A DNA stretch of 64,000 nucleotides from contig CAWKDN010000003.1 of assembly GCA_963848415.1 (NCBI GenBank), forward strand, positions 124,001-188,000. The letters run 5' to 3'. Source of the stretch: CAVQBC01 sp963848415. GTDB taxonomy: Bacteria; Actinomycetota; Thermoleophilia; Solirubrobacterales; Solirubrobacteraceae. Position 1 is the stretch's first letter; each line of letters starts with the position of its first letter. Below, piece by piece: positions 9,121 through 17,574 of this stretch. A program made the position numbers and the translations under genes. The notes below the pieces were generated by a model. That model saw only the letters and a program-made list of their open reading frames with translations. It did no database searches and was not told the DNA's origin.

Positions 9121-10733
9121 GCGACGCGGGGCTCGACGGCCGGCTCGCCGCGCTGGCCGAGGCGGTCGAGCTGGCCGACGGTCGGCTGGACGTGGAGCCC
9201 GTGGAGGCCGCGCGGGCGGTCCTCGCGCGCGCCGGCCGGCGCCTCGGCCTCGGGGTGGAGGCGACCGTCGTCGCGCTCGCCGGGCCCACCGGGGCGGGCA
9301 AGTCCACGCTCTTCAACGCGCTGGCCGGCGAGGAGCTGACCACGGCCGGGCGGCGCCGGCCGACGACCTCGGCGGCCACCGCGGCGATCTGGGGCGACCC
9401 GGGCGGGGCGCTGCTGGACTGGCTCGAGGTGCCGCGGCGGCATCGCCTCGATGCCGCCGCCGGGCTGGACGGCCTGGTGCTGCTCGACCTGCCGGACTTC
9501 GACTCGGTCGAGCGCTCCCATCGGCTGGAGGTCGAGCGGGTGATCGAGCTCGCCGACCTGGTCGTGTGGGTCGCCGACCCACAGAAGTACGCCGACGCGG
9601 CGCTGCACGATCGCTACCTGCGCCGCCTCGCGGCCTACGCGGAGACGATGATCGTCGTCCTCAACCAGGCCGACCTGCTCGCGCCCGACGCGCTGGCGGC
9701 CTGCCAGGCGGACCTCGGGCGGCTGCTGGCGGCCGACGGGCTGCCCGGCCTGCCGGTGTACGCCGTCTCGGCCCGCACGGGGGCGGGGATCGACGAGCTG
9801 CGCGCGCTGCTCGCGGAGCGCGTCGCGGCGCGCGAGACGGCGGTGGCGCGCCTGGCCGCCGACGTGAACGACCGCGCGGGCGCGCTGGACGCCGGCTGCG
9901 GCCGCGACGGCGGCGGCAAGGCCGGGCGGGTGGGTGAGTCCGGGTCCGAGCGCCTGACGGCCGCGCTGGGCGAGGCGGCCGGCGTCCCGGCCGTCGTCGC
10001 GGCCGTGCGCCGCGCCCACCTCCGCCGCGGCGCGCTGAATACCGGGCTGCCATGGGTGCGCTGGGTCCGGCGCGCCCGCCCGGACCCGCTGCGGCGGCTG
10101 CACCTCGACCGCGGCGAGTCGGCCGAGGCCACGTCGCTGCCGGCGCCCACCCCGGTCCAGCGCGCGCAGGCGGCCACGGCGACGCGGACGCTCGCCGGCG
10201 CGGCGGCGGGCGAGCTGGCGGATCCCTGGCCGGGGCTGGTCCGCGCGGCGGCGACGGCGCACGAGGACCGCCTCCCGGGGCGCCTCGACGCTGCGGTGGC
10301 GGGCGCCGAGCTGCAGATGTCGCGCCCGCGCTGGTGGCGGCTGGCCGGTCTGCTGCAACTGCTCTTCGCCGGCGTCGCGCTCGCCGGCGGGCTGTGGCTG
10401 CTCACGCTGGTGGGGCTCGGCCTGCTGCAGATCGAGGAGGTGCTGCCGGTGCCCGAGGTCGAGGGGATCCCGATCCCGACCGGGCTGCTGCTCGGCGGGC
10501 TGCTGGGCGGGCTGCTCATCGCGCTGGCGTGCCGGGTGCTCAACGGCCTCGGGGCCCGCCGGCGCGCCGCCCGGGCGCGGCGGACGCTGCACGCCGGCGT
10601 GCGCGAGGTCGCCGAGACCGACGTGCTCGCGCCGGTCGCGGCCGAGCTCGAGGCGCGCGAGCGGCTGTGCGCCGCGCTGGCGACGGCCGCCTCGCCGTCG
10701 CCCCCGCGGAGGGCGCTCCGCCGCTCGGACTAA
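9117..10733 (+). CDS. dynamin-like large GTPase, second of a pair
   Basis: 538 residues, starting at the GTG that overlaps the first GTPase by 4 bp. P-loop GPTGAGKSTLFNALAGEEL, G3-like LLDLPDFDSVE and G4 NQADLL are intact. Two membrane helices lie near the C-terminus (about residues 408-435, LLQLLFAGVALAGGLWLLTL, and 452-475). Overlapping pairs of this kind are known in actinobacteria (DynA/DynB of Streptomyces, IniA/IniC of mycobacteria) and act in membrane fusion, septation or envelope stress. The function here is inferred from that arrangement. The TAA stop overlaps the -10-like hexamer of the sulfate operon. Confidence 0.85.
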   Translation: MSDAGLDGRLAALAEAVELADGRLDVEPVEAARAVLARAGRRLGLGVEATVVALAGPTGAGKSTLFNALAGEELTTAGRRRPTTSAATAAIWGDPGGALLDWLEVPRRHRLDAAAGLDGLVLLDLPDFDSVERSHRLEVERVIELADLVVWVADPQKYADAALHDRYLRRLAAYAETMIVVLNQADLLAPDALAACQADLGRLLAADGLPGLPVYAVSARTGAGIDELRALLAERVAARETAVARLAADVNDRAGALDAGCGRDGGGKAGRVGESGSERLTAALGEAAGVPAVVAAVRRAHLRRGALNTGLPWVRWVRRARPDPLRRLHLDRGESAEATSLPAPTPVQRAQAATATRTLAGAAAGELADPWPGLVRAAATAHEDRLPGRLDAAVAGAELQMSRPRWWRLAGLLQLLFAGVALAGGLWLLTLVGLGLLQIEEVLPVPEVEGIPIPTGLLLGGLLGGLLIALACRVLNGLGARRRAARARRTLHAGVREVAETDVLAPVAAELEARERLCAALATAASPSPPRRALRRSD

Positions 10734-10736
10734 GCT
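10731..10736 (+). promoter_or_regulatory. possible -10 element for the cys operon
   Basis: TAAGCT, 9 nt before the cysH ATG at 10746. Its first three bases are also the stop codon of the upstream GTPase, so chance similarity is possible. Confidence 0.3.
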
Positions 10737-10745
10737 AGGACGCCG

Positions 10746-11390
10746 ATGGCCACCAGGATCGACACCCCCGAGCTCGAGGCGCACACCGCCTCTGAGGTCC
10801 TCGAGCACATGGTGGCCGAGTTCCACCCGCGTCTGTACCTGGCCTGCTCCTTTCAGAAGGAGGCCGCGGTCATCCTCGACCTGCTCATGCGGGTCGAGCC
10901 GGAGGCCCGCGTCTTCACGCTGGACACCGGCGTGCTCTTCCCGGAGACCTACGAGACCTGGCGCCGCGTCGAGCAGCGCTACGGCATCACCGTCGCCGTC
11001 TACCGCGGGACGTGGGTCGACGGCCTGTGGGCGACTGAGCCCGACCGCTGCTGCGCCCTGCGTAAGGTCGAGCCGCTGGACCGCGCGCTGTCCGAGGTCG
11101 ACGCGTGGGTGAGCGGCCTGCGGCGCGAGCAGTCGCCCGAGCGCGCGGACACGCCCAAGCTCGCCTGGGACGAGCGCCACGGCAAGTGGAAGGCCAACCC
11201 GCTCGCCGACTGGAGCGAGCGCGACGTCTGGCGCTACATCGTCGAGCACGACCTCCCGTACAACCCGCTGCACGACCAGGGCTACGCCTCGATCGGCTGC
11301 ACCCACTGCACGCTGCCGGGCGCCGGCCGCGAGGGCCGCTGGGCCGGGCGGGCCAAGTCGGAGTGCGGGCTGCACGTCACCCCGGGGTGA
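10746..11390 (+). CDS. cysH: adenylylsulfate (APS) reductase, thioredoxin-dependent
   Basis: 214 residues. It reduces APS to sulfite and AMP in assimilatory sulfate reduction. The N-terminal adenylyl-binding region has SFQKEAAVILDLL and TLDTGVLFPETYE. Paired cysteines Cys102-Cys103 (RCCALRKVEPL) and Cys185/Cys188 (GCTHCT) are the [4Fe-4S] ligands that mark the APS-using rather than PAPS-using type. The catalytic cysteine is in ECGLH (Cys207). Start ATG at 10746. It overlaps cysD by 4 bp. Sulfite made here feeds cysteine synthesis and could also feed the sulfoquinovose synthase encoded 6 kb downstream. Confidence 0.95.
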   Translation: MATRIDTPELEAHTASEVLEHMVAEFHPRLYLACSFQKEAAVILDLLMRVEPEARVFTLDTGVLFPETYETWRRVEQRYGITVAVYRGTWVDGLWATEPDRCCALRKVEPLDRALSEVDAWVSGLRREQSPERADTPKLAWDERHGKWKANPLADWSERDVWRYIVEHDLPYNPLHDQGYASIGCTHCTLPGAGREGRWAGRAKSECGLHVTPG

Positions 11391-12292
11391 GCGCGACACT
11401 GACGCACCTCGAGGCGCTCGAGTCCGAGGCCATTCACGTCATGCGCGAGGTGGCGGCCGAGCTCGAGCGCCCCGTGCTGCTGTTCTCGGGCGGCAAGGAC
11501 TCGATCGTGCTGCTGCGCCTGGCCGAGAAGGCCTTCCGGCCCGGCCCGCTGCCGTTCCCGCTGATGCACGTCGACACCGGGCACAACTTCCCGGAGGTGA
11601 TCGGGTTCCGCGACGAACTGGTCGCGCGGCTCGGGGCCGAGCTGGTCGTCGCCTCGGTGGAGGCCGCGATCGAGGCCGGGCGGGTGATCGAGGAGAGCGG
11701 CCCGCGCGCCTCGCGCAACCGGCTGCAGACGCCCGTGCTGCTCGAGGCGCTCGAGGCGGGCGGCTTCGACGCGGCCTTCGGCGGGGCGCGCCGCGACGAG
11801 GAGCGCGCGCGGGCGAAGGAGCGGGTGTTCTCCTTCCGCGACGACTTCGGCCAGTGGGACCCGCGCCGCCAGCGCCCCGAGCTGTGGGAGCTCTACAACG
11901 GCCGCGTGCGCCGCGGCGAGCACGTGCGCGTGTTCCCGCTGTCGAACTGGACCGAGCTCGACGTGTGGGAGTACATCGCCGCCGAGGCGCTGGAGATCCC
12001 GGTGATCTACCTCGCCCACGAGCGGCAGGTCTTCCTGCGCGACGGGATGCTCTACGCGCTCTCCGACCACGTCGAGCTGATCGAGGGGGAGGAGCCCTTC
12101 GCCGCATCGGTCCGCTACCGCACGGTGGGCGACATGAGCTGCACCGGCGCGGTGCGCTCGCAGGCGGCCACGCTCGACGACGTGATCGCCGAGATCGCGG
12201 CCACCCGCATCACCGAGCGCGGGGAGACGCGCGCCGACGACCGGGTCTCCGAGGCCGCGATGGAGGATCGCAAGAAGGAGGGCTACTTCTAG
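11387..12292 (+). CDS. cysD: sulfate adenylyltransferase small subunit
   Basis: 301 residues. With CysN it makes APS from sulfate and ATP. The PP-loop ATP pyrophosphatase motif FSGGKDSIVLLRLAEKAF and MHVDTGHNFPEVI are at their normal places; the C-terminus ends in the family-typical EDRKKEGYF. The start is the GTG at 11387, which overlaps the cysH stop (GTGA) and gives the usual family length. The stop shares one base with the cysN start. Confidence 0.95.
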   Translation: MSATLTHLEALESEAIHVMREVAAELERPVLLFSGGKDSIVLLRLAEKAFRPGPLPFPLMHVDTGHNFPEVIGFRDELVARLGAELVVASVEAAIEAGRVIEESGPRASRNRLQTPVLLEALEAGGFDAAFGGARRDEERARAKERVFSFRDDFGQWDPRRQRPELWELYNGRVRRGEHVRVFPLSNWTELDVWEYIAAEALEIPVIYLAHERQVFLRDGMLYALSDHVELIEGEEPFAASVRYRTVGDMSCTGAVRSQAATLDDVIAEIAATRITERGETRADDRVSEAAMEDRKKEGYF

Positions 12293-13623
12293 TGGCCGCC
12301 CCGCGCGAGGCCACGGCCGAGCCGACGCCCGCGCCGGCGCCTGCCCGGGCCGGCGCGCGCCCGCAGCTCCTGCGCCTGGCCACGGCGGGGTCGGTCGACG
12401 ACGGCAAGTCGACGCTCATCGGCCGCCTCCTCTACGACGCCAAGGCGCTGCTCGCCGACCAGCTCGAGCACGTCGAGACGGTCAGCCGCCGGCGCGGCGA
12501 CGGCGCCCTCGACCTGGCGCTGCTGACCGACGGGCTGCGGGCCGAGCGCGAGCAGGGCATCACGATCGACGTCGCCTACCGCCACTTCGCCACCCCCCGG
12601 CGCCGCTTCATCATCGCCGACACGCCCGGGCACGCGCAGTACACGCGCAACATGGTCACCGGCGCCTCGACGGCCGACCTCGCGGTCGTGCTCGTCGACG
12701 CGCGCGAGGGCCTGCTCACCCAGAGCCGCCGCCACGCGGCGATCGCGGCACTGCTGGGCATCCCGCGGATCGTCCTGTGCGTGAACAAGATGGACCTGGT
12801 CGGCTGGGACGGCGACGTCTTCCGGCGCGTCTGCGGCGACTTCCGCGGCTGGGCGGCGGAGCTGGCGGTCGAGGAGCTCGCCTGCATCCCCGTCTCCGCC
12901 CTGCACGGCGACAACGTGGTCGATCGCTCGCCGCGGCTGGAATGGTACGGCGGGCCGACGCTGCTGGAGTACCTCGAGCACGCGCCGGTGGCGGCCGGCG
13001 TGGCCGACGGGCCGCTGCGGCTGCCCGTCCAGTGGGTGGTCCGCCCGGCCGCGGGCGCCGCCGAGGCCGCGCGCAGCTACGCCGGCCGGCTGGCGGGGGG
13101 CACGGTGGCCCCCGGTGACCCGCTGGTGACGCTCCCCTCCGGCCGGGAGACCACCGTGGTCGGCCTGGACGGCCCGAGCGGCCCGCTCGACTCCGCGCCC
13201 GCCCCGCTGTCGGTCGCCGTCCAGCTGGCCGACGACCTCGACGTCGCGCGCGGAGAGCTGCTCTGCCGCCCGGACGAGCGCCCGCACGTCGGGCGCGAGC
13301 TGGCGGCGACGGTCTGCTGGCTGGGCGACGCCGCCGCGGTGCCGGGCGGACGCTACCTGCTCAAGCACACGACCCGCACGGTGCTCGCGCGGCTGGAGGC
13401 GATCGAGTCCACGCTCGCGGTCGAGACGCTCGAGCAGCGTGCCGGCGCCGACCACCTCGGCCTCAACGAGATCGGCCGCGTGCGGCTGCGCACGGGCTCC
13501 GAGGTCGTCTACGACGCTTACGCCGCCAACCGCACGACCGGCTCCTTCATCCTGATCGACGAGAGCACCAACGAGACCGTCGGCGCGGGGATGCTCCACG
13601 ACCCGGGCGACCATGGCCGCTGA
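12292..13623 (+). CDS. cysN: sulfate adenylyltransferase large subunit (GTPase)
   Basis: 443 residues; the regulatory GTPase partner of CysD that couples GTP hydrolysis to APS formation. After a Pro/Ala-rich N-terminus come G1 GSVDDGKSTLIGRLL, the switch I region LRAEREQGITIDVAYRHF, G3 DTPGHAQYTRNMVTGAS and G4 NKMDLV, then beta-barrel domains II and III. GTG start at 12292, one base inside the cysD stop. There is no fused APS-kinase domain; that activity is the separate cysC 45 bp downstream. The last 15 bp are copied at the cysC start. Confidence 0.94.
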   Translation: MAAPREATAEPTPAPAPARAGARPQLLRLATAGSVDDGKSTLIGRLLYDAKALLADQLEHVETVSRRRGDGALDLALLTDGLRAEREQGITIDVAYRHFATPRRRFIIADTPGHAQYTRNMVTGASTADLAVVLVDAREGLLTQSRRHAAIAALLGIPRIVLCVNKMDLVGWDGDVFRRVCGDFRGWAAELAVEELACIPVSALHGDNVVDRSPRLEWYGGPTLLEYLEHAPVAAGVADGPLRLPVQWVVRPAAGAAEAARSYAGRLAGGTVAPGDPLVTLPSGRETTVVGLDGPSGPLDSAPAPLSVAVQLADDLDVARGELLCRPDERPHVGRELAATVCWLGDAAAVPGGRYLLKHTTRTVLARLEAIESTLAVETLEQRAGADHLGLNEIGRVRLRTGSEVVYDAYAANRTTGSFILIDESTNETVGAGMLHDPGDHGR

Positions 13624-13698
13624 CCGCACGCGCCGCTCGCCCGGATTGCACCCCGACCGCGCGGACCATGGCCGCTGAGGCCCGCCGCTCGCCCGGTG
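13609..13698 (+). repeat. short imperfect direct repeat at the cysN-cysC junction
   Basis: GACCATGGCCGCTGA occurs at 13609-13623 (end of cysN) and again at 13664-13678 (start of cysC), 55 bp apart; both are followed by a near-identical CGCCGCTCGCCCGG block. The first copy therefore also contains an ATGGCCGCT that opens a 21-codon dead-end frame. It looks like a small tandem duplication of the cysC start region. Confidence 0.6.
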
Positions 13699-14285
13699 TC
13701 GTGTGGGAGCGCCGCGCGCTCAGCCGCGACGAGCGCCGCGCCGCCGCCGGCCACGCCGCCGCCACGGTCTGGCTGACCGGCCTGCCCGCCTCGGGGAAGT
13801 CGACCATCGCCGCCGCGGTCGAGCAGTCGCTGCTGGCCGCCGGGCACGCGGCCTACCTGCTCGACGGCGACAACCTCCGCCACGGGTTGAACGGCGACCT
13901 CGGGTTCTCGCCCGAGGATCGCGCCGAGAACGTCCGGCGCACGGGCGAGGTCGCCGCGCTGCTGGCCGACGCGGGCGTGGTCGCGCTGGCGGCGCTGGTC
14001 TCCCCGGCGCGGGAGGACCGGGCGATCGCGCGCGCGGCGAGCGCCCGGCTCGGCCTGCCGTTCCTCGAGGTGTGGGTCGCGACCCCGCTCGCCGAGTGCG
14101 AGCGGCGCGATCCCAAGGGCCTCTACGCCCGCGCCCGCGCCGGCGAGCTGAAGGATCTCACCGGGGTCGACGCGCCCTACGAGGCGCCGGAGCGCCCGGA
14201 GCTCACGGTGGCGGCGGACGCCGAGCCGATCGAGGCCGCCGCGGCGCGCGTGCTCGCGGCCGTCACCGCAGCCACGTCCGCATGA
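13668..14285 (+). CDS. cysC: adenylylsulfate kinase
   Basis: 205 residues. It phosphorylates APS to PAPS. The P-loop GLPASGKST, LLDGDNLRHGLNGDLGF, the family loop FSPEDRAENVRRTGEVA and DPKGLYARARAGELKDLTGV are all present. Since CysH here has the Fe-S signature of an APS reductase, PAPS is not needed for reduction, so this kinase probably supplies sulfotransferases or detoxifies APS. Start ATG at 13668. The 3' end overlaps the convergent GT2 gene by 23 bp. Confidence 0.94.
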   Translation: MAAEARRSPGVVWERRALSRDERRAAAGHAAATVWLTGLPASGKSTIAAAVEQSLLAAGHAAYLLDGDNLRHGLNGDLGFSPEDRAENVRRTGEVAALLADAGVVALAALVSPAREDRAIARAASARLGLPFLEVWVATPLAECERRDPKGLYARARAGELKDLTGVDAPYEAPERPELTVAADAEPIEAAAARVLAAVTAATSA

Positions 14286-15303
14286 TCGCGTTGGTGAAGC
14301 CCCAGCCGTAGCGGAACACCGCGGGCTTCTTGGAGTGCCCGTGTATGCGGCTGACGACGGTCACCGGCACCTCGACGGCGGGGACGCCGCGCTTGATCGC
14401 CTCGATCATGAACTCCGAGGTGTGGAACTGCTCCTGGCGCAGCACGAGCTGGGGGAGGGCCGCGGTGGAGACCGCCCGGTAGCCGTTGGAGCAGTCGGTC
14501 ACCTTCGTGCGGGTGATCAGCGAGACGAGCCGGTTGAAGAAGATGATCCCCATCTCGCGCGCGAAGTGGTTGGCGTCGGCCTGGCCGAGCACGCGCGAGC
14601 CGTGGGCGACGAGCACCTCGCCGTCGAGCACCGGCTGCACGAGCTTGGCCATCTCCTCGGGCAGGTGCTGGCCGTCGGCGTCCAGCGTGACGACGAGCGT
14701 GGCGTTCGAGTCGGTCATCAGCCGGTAGCCGGTCCGCAGCGCCGCGCCGCCGCCGAGGTTCGTCGCGTGGCGGGCGACCACGGCGCCGTAGCTGCGGGCG
14801 ACCTCGTCGGTCCCATCGCGTGAGCCGTCGTCGACGACCAGCACCGCCGTCTCGGCCCCGCACACGCGGGTGGGGATGCGGGGGAGCACCTGGCCGATGT
14901 TGTCGGCCTCGTTGTAGGCCGGGATCACGACCGCCACCTTGTCCCGGAAGCGCTCCGGCAGCCCCTCGGCGCGGAACTCGTCCCACGCGATGCCCTCCAG
15001 CGCCGCCGAGAGCTTGCGCTCGATCCGCCCGTTCTGCAGCTGCCCGCGGACCACGAGCAGGAACAGGAGGATGATCGCGAACACGGACAGGCCGAGGATC
15101 CGCCCGCCACCACCCTCGCTGAACGAGAAGAAGGCGAGGATCGCGTCGGGCAGCTCGGTCGCCGAGACGATCATCACGCCGACGCCGGCGGCCAGCAGCA
15201 GCAGCTTGTCCCCGTTGCGCAGCGCGCCTCGACGCCAGACGGCGTAGGCGATGATGGCCACGCCGAAGACGAGGCCCGAGATGCGGAGAGCGCTGAGCTC
15301 CAC
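14263..15303 (-). CDS. DUF2304 plus family 2 glycosyltransferase
   Basis: 346 residues. The N-terminal part (about 1-90) has three membrane helices of the DUF2304 type. A GT2 catalytic domain follows: VAVVIPAYNEADNI, the nucleotide-binding VVDDGSRDGT, the DxD motif TLDADGQH and YGWGFTNA near the end. This resembles dolichyl/polyprenyl-phosphate sugar synthases, which move a sugar from a nucleotide donor to a lipid phosphate at the inner face of the membrane. GTG start at 15303, with TATCCT 11 nt upstream. It belongs with the other envelope-glycan genes between 14 and 27 kb. Confidence 0.88.
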   Translation of the reverse strand: MELSALRISGLVFGVAIIAYAVWRRGALRNGDKLLLLAAGVGVMIVSATELPDAILAFFSFSEGGGGRILGLSVFAIILLFLLVVRGQLQNGRIERKLSAALEGIAWDEFRAEGLPERFRDKVAVVIPAYNEADNIGQVLPRIPTRVCGAETAVLVVDDGSRDGTDEVARSYGAVVARHATNLGGGAALRTGYRLMTDSNATLVVTLDADGQHLPEEMAKLVQPVLDGEVLVAHGSRVLGQADANHFAREMGIIFFNRLVSLITRTKVTDCSNGYRAVSTAALPQLVLRQEQFHTSEFMIEAIKRGVPAVEVPVTVVSRIHGHSKKPAVFRYGWGFTNAIMRTWLR

Positions 15304-15314
15304 GGGCGCGGGGC

Positions 15315-15320
15315 AGGATA
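15315..15320 (-). promoter_or_regulatory. -10 element for the DUF2304/GT2 gene
   Basis: TATCCT on the minus strand, 11 nt before the GTG at 15303; leaderless spacing. Confidence 0.45.
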
Positions 15321-15468
15321 GCGGCGGGTCCCGACGCCGTTGTCACGCGCACACTCGCGTGCCGCTGCGGGCCGGATTGGCACGAAGGCGCATCGAAGGG
15401 GTGGTGTTTCGTGGCGTTTGCGGCGTCATCCTGGTCGGATGGGAGATGGTCGTGCAGTTCGGCGGACT

Positions 15469-16153
15469 ATGTCCGCTTATGTGCACGAGGATCCGCTCGA
15501 TGCGCAAATGGCGGCGCTGGCTCGGCGTCAACACGGTCTCGTTGCCCGCTCGCAGCTGGCAGAGCTTGGTCTGGCTCGCTGGGCGATCGGCTACCGGATC
15601 GAGCACGGCCGGCTTCACCCTCTTTATCGCGGGGTGTACGCCGTGGGCCACAACGCGGTCTCACGCGAGGCGCGGCGGCTGGCGGCCGTGCTGGCGATCG
15701 GCCCCGCAACGTGGCTGAGCCACCGGTCGGCCGGGGCGCACTGGGGGATGCGCAGCGGCGGCCCGGCCCGGGTGGAGGTCACGACCGCCCGGTCGGTGCG
15801 CTCTCGATGCCCGCCGTTTCCCCCGGCCTCAAGTCAACGCAACGATCGACGTCAACGGCAGCTCGTTCGAGCCCGACTGCCTGTGGCCGACGCCCAGCCT
15901 GATCGTCGAGCTCGACAGCTGGACCTTCCACGCCCCCCGAGCCAGCTTCGAGTCCGACCGCGCCCGCGACCGCGCGCTGCAGGTAGCGGGATGGAGGGTG
16001 GTGCGGATCACGTGGCGCCAGCTCCAAGCCGAGCCAGACGCCATCGCCTCAGCCCTCCACAAGCTGCTCGCTACGCCACCGGCTGCGGCGTCCGGTCCAC
16101 CACCGGCTCCGCCGAAGCGGGCGCGACGGCCCGCCGCCGCCACGGCACGGTGA
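15469..16153 (+). pseudogene. broken AbiEi-like/DUF559 domain gene with internal deletion
   Basis: The frame from ATG 15469 starts like the N-terminal winged-helix AbiEi-type domain common in actinobacteria (MAALARRQHGLVARSQLAEL, LHPLYRGVYAVGH, ATWLSHRSAGAHWG). After about residue 115 the similarity stops. In another frame from about 15845 the C-terminal DUF559 nuclease-like domain appears (LIVELDSWTFHAPRASFESD, then ALQVAGWRVVRITWRQL), ending in TGA at 16151-16153. The middle of the protein is missing, so this is an internal deletion that also changed frame. The 3' end overlaps the convergent GT39-type gene. The intact family is vsr-like and often mobile; it is judged non-functional here. 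Confidence 0.75.
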
Positions 16154-17498
16154 AGATCCACGACGGCGGCAGCGCCGCGAAGCACAACACCAAAGGCATC
16201 AGCGGCAGCGCCCGCCGCGGGACGGCCAGGGTCAGGCCGCCGACGAGCGTCACCCCGACGACGAGAAGCCCGATCACGACGGCCTCCCAGCGCCGCCACG
16301 CCAGCATCGCCGCGAAGCCGACTATGGCCAGCGCGATCAGCACGCGGTGGTAGACGAACATCTCGTCGGTCGACATCACCGGCGTCGAGCCGCGATCCCA
16401 CATGTTGCCGATCTTCGCCAGCACCATCTGGGCGTAGGCGCCGGGTTGCTCGGTCAGGTAGGTCCGGAAGTTCTCGCGCGCGATGCGGGCCAGCGCCGCG
16501 TCGCGGCTCAGGTCCGGATAGCGCTGCGCGACGCGATCCAGCAGCGGCGCCATCTCGGTCGCCTTGACCTCGGGATAGGAGAGGCGCTTGCCGTAGTAGC
16601 GCTCGATCAGCAGCGCCTTCACGCGCTGCTGGCGCCCCTCCCCAGGAAGATAGGTGGCGACGAAGAGCGCCTTGCCGCCGCCCGTGGTCACCGGCACGAA
16701 GCGGTCGAGCACGACGTAGTTGCGCGCCGTCCAGGGCGCCAACGGCACGGCGAAGGCCACCGCCAGCAGCGCCGCGGCGGCCACGCCCTTGAAGACCGCC
16801 GTCCGGCGCTCGGCGCGGTGCAGCCACGCCACCCGCGCGAAGGCCAGCAGCCCGAACACCGCCACGAACGGGACGTACTCCGGCCGCGTCAGGGCGCTCG
16901 CACCGAGCCCGAGCCCCGGCAGCAGCCACCGCCACAACCGGCCCCCGTCGGAGGCCCACAGGAAGGCGAGCACCGTGCCGGTCAGCAGGAACATCGCCAG
17001 CGGCTCGGCGAGCATGCGCTGGGTGTTCTCCACGAACGAGGGATAGGTCGCGGCGAGCACCACGGCGCACAGTCCCGCCACCGGGCCGCCCAGCCGGCGG
17101 GCGATGAGGTAGGCGAAGACCATCGTGGCGAGCCCGAGCAGCGCCAGCAGCAGCAGGACCGCGCCGGGCCGGACGCCGCCGACCAGGTAGTAGACGGCCC
17201 CGTAGAGCAGCGGCGCGCCGGGGGACCAGTCGGTCGGGCTGGCCTGCGCGGGGCTGCCGTAGCGGCCGTCCTCGTAGAGCGCCCGGGCGATCATCATGTA
17301 GGCCTCGGCGTCGTTGCCGACCTCCGCGGGCGGGCTCAGCGCGGCGGCCAGGCGCAGGCCGAAGCCGCCCAGCAGGACGAGCACCACGAGCGAGAACACG
17401 ACGGGACCACCGTGGCGATCGGGGAGGGTGCGTACGCGCTGCGCGACGGCGGCACGGAGCCGCGCCGGCCCGGCAGCCGGGGTCGACCGCGGCTCCAT
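16071..17498 (-). CDS. GT39/ArnT-like membrane glycosyltransferase
   Basis: 475 residues with about 10-11 membrane helices. An early extracytoplasmic loop carries an acidic pair (EVGNDAEAYMMIARAL), the place where GT39/GT83 enzymes bind the polyprenyl-phosphate sugar donor, followed by SPTDWSPGAPLLYGAVYYLV. Likely role: transfer of a sugar from a lipid carrier to a glycan, lipid or protein outside the membrane. ATG at 17498 is chosen because a -10-like TATCAT lies 8 nt upstream and the longer frame would run into the divergent sqdB start. The 3' end overlaps the decayed DUF559 gene. Confidence 0.85.
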   Translation of the reverse strand: MEPRSTPAAGPARLRAAVAQRVRTLPDRHGGPVVFSLVVLVLLGGFGLRLAAALSPPAEVGNDAEAYMMIARALYEDGRYGSPAQASPTDWSPGAPLLYGAVYYLVGGVRPGAVLLLLALLGLATMVFAYLIARRLGGPVAGLCAVVLAATYPSFVENTQRMLAEPLAMFLLTGTVLAFLWASDGGRLWRWLLPGLGLGASALTRPEYVPFVAVFGLLAFARVAWLHRAERRTAVFKGVAAAALLAVAFAVPLAPWTARNYVVLDRFVPVTTGGGKALFVATYLPGEGRQQRVKALLIERYYGKRLSYPEVKATEMAPLLDRVAQRYPDLSRDAALARIARENFRTYLTEQPGAYAQMVLAKIGNMWDRGSTPVMSTDEMFVYHRVLIALAIVGFAAMLAWRRWEAVVIGLLVVGVTLVGGLTLAVPRRALPLMPLVLCFAALPPSWIFTVPWRRRAVAPASAEPVVDRTPQPVA

Positions 17499-17506
17499 CT
17501 GCCGGG

Positions 17507-17512
17507 ATGATA
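17507..17512 (-). promoter_or_regulatory. -10 element for the GT39-like gene
   Basis: TATCAT on the minus strand, 8 nt before the ATG at 17498, in the 76-bp divergent gap shared with sqdB. Confidence 0.45.
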
Positions 17513-17560
17513 GATGGACGCTCGGGCGCCGCCCCGGGCCGATCCCGCCCGGGGCCCGGC

Positions 17561-17566
17561 TAAGGT
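17561..17566 (+). promoter_or_regulatory. -10 element for sqdB
   Basis: TAAGGT, 8 nt before the sqdB ATG at 17575; leaderless spacing. Confidence 0.4.
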
Positions 17567-17574
17567 GGTCCGCC

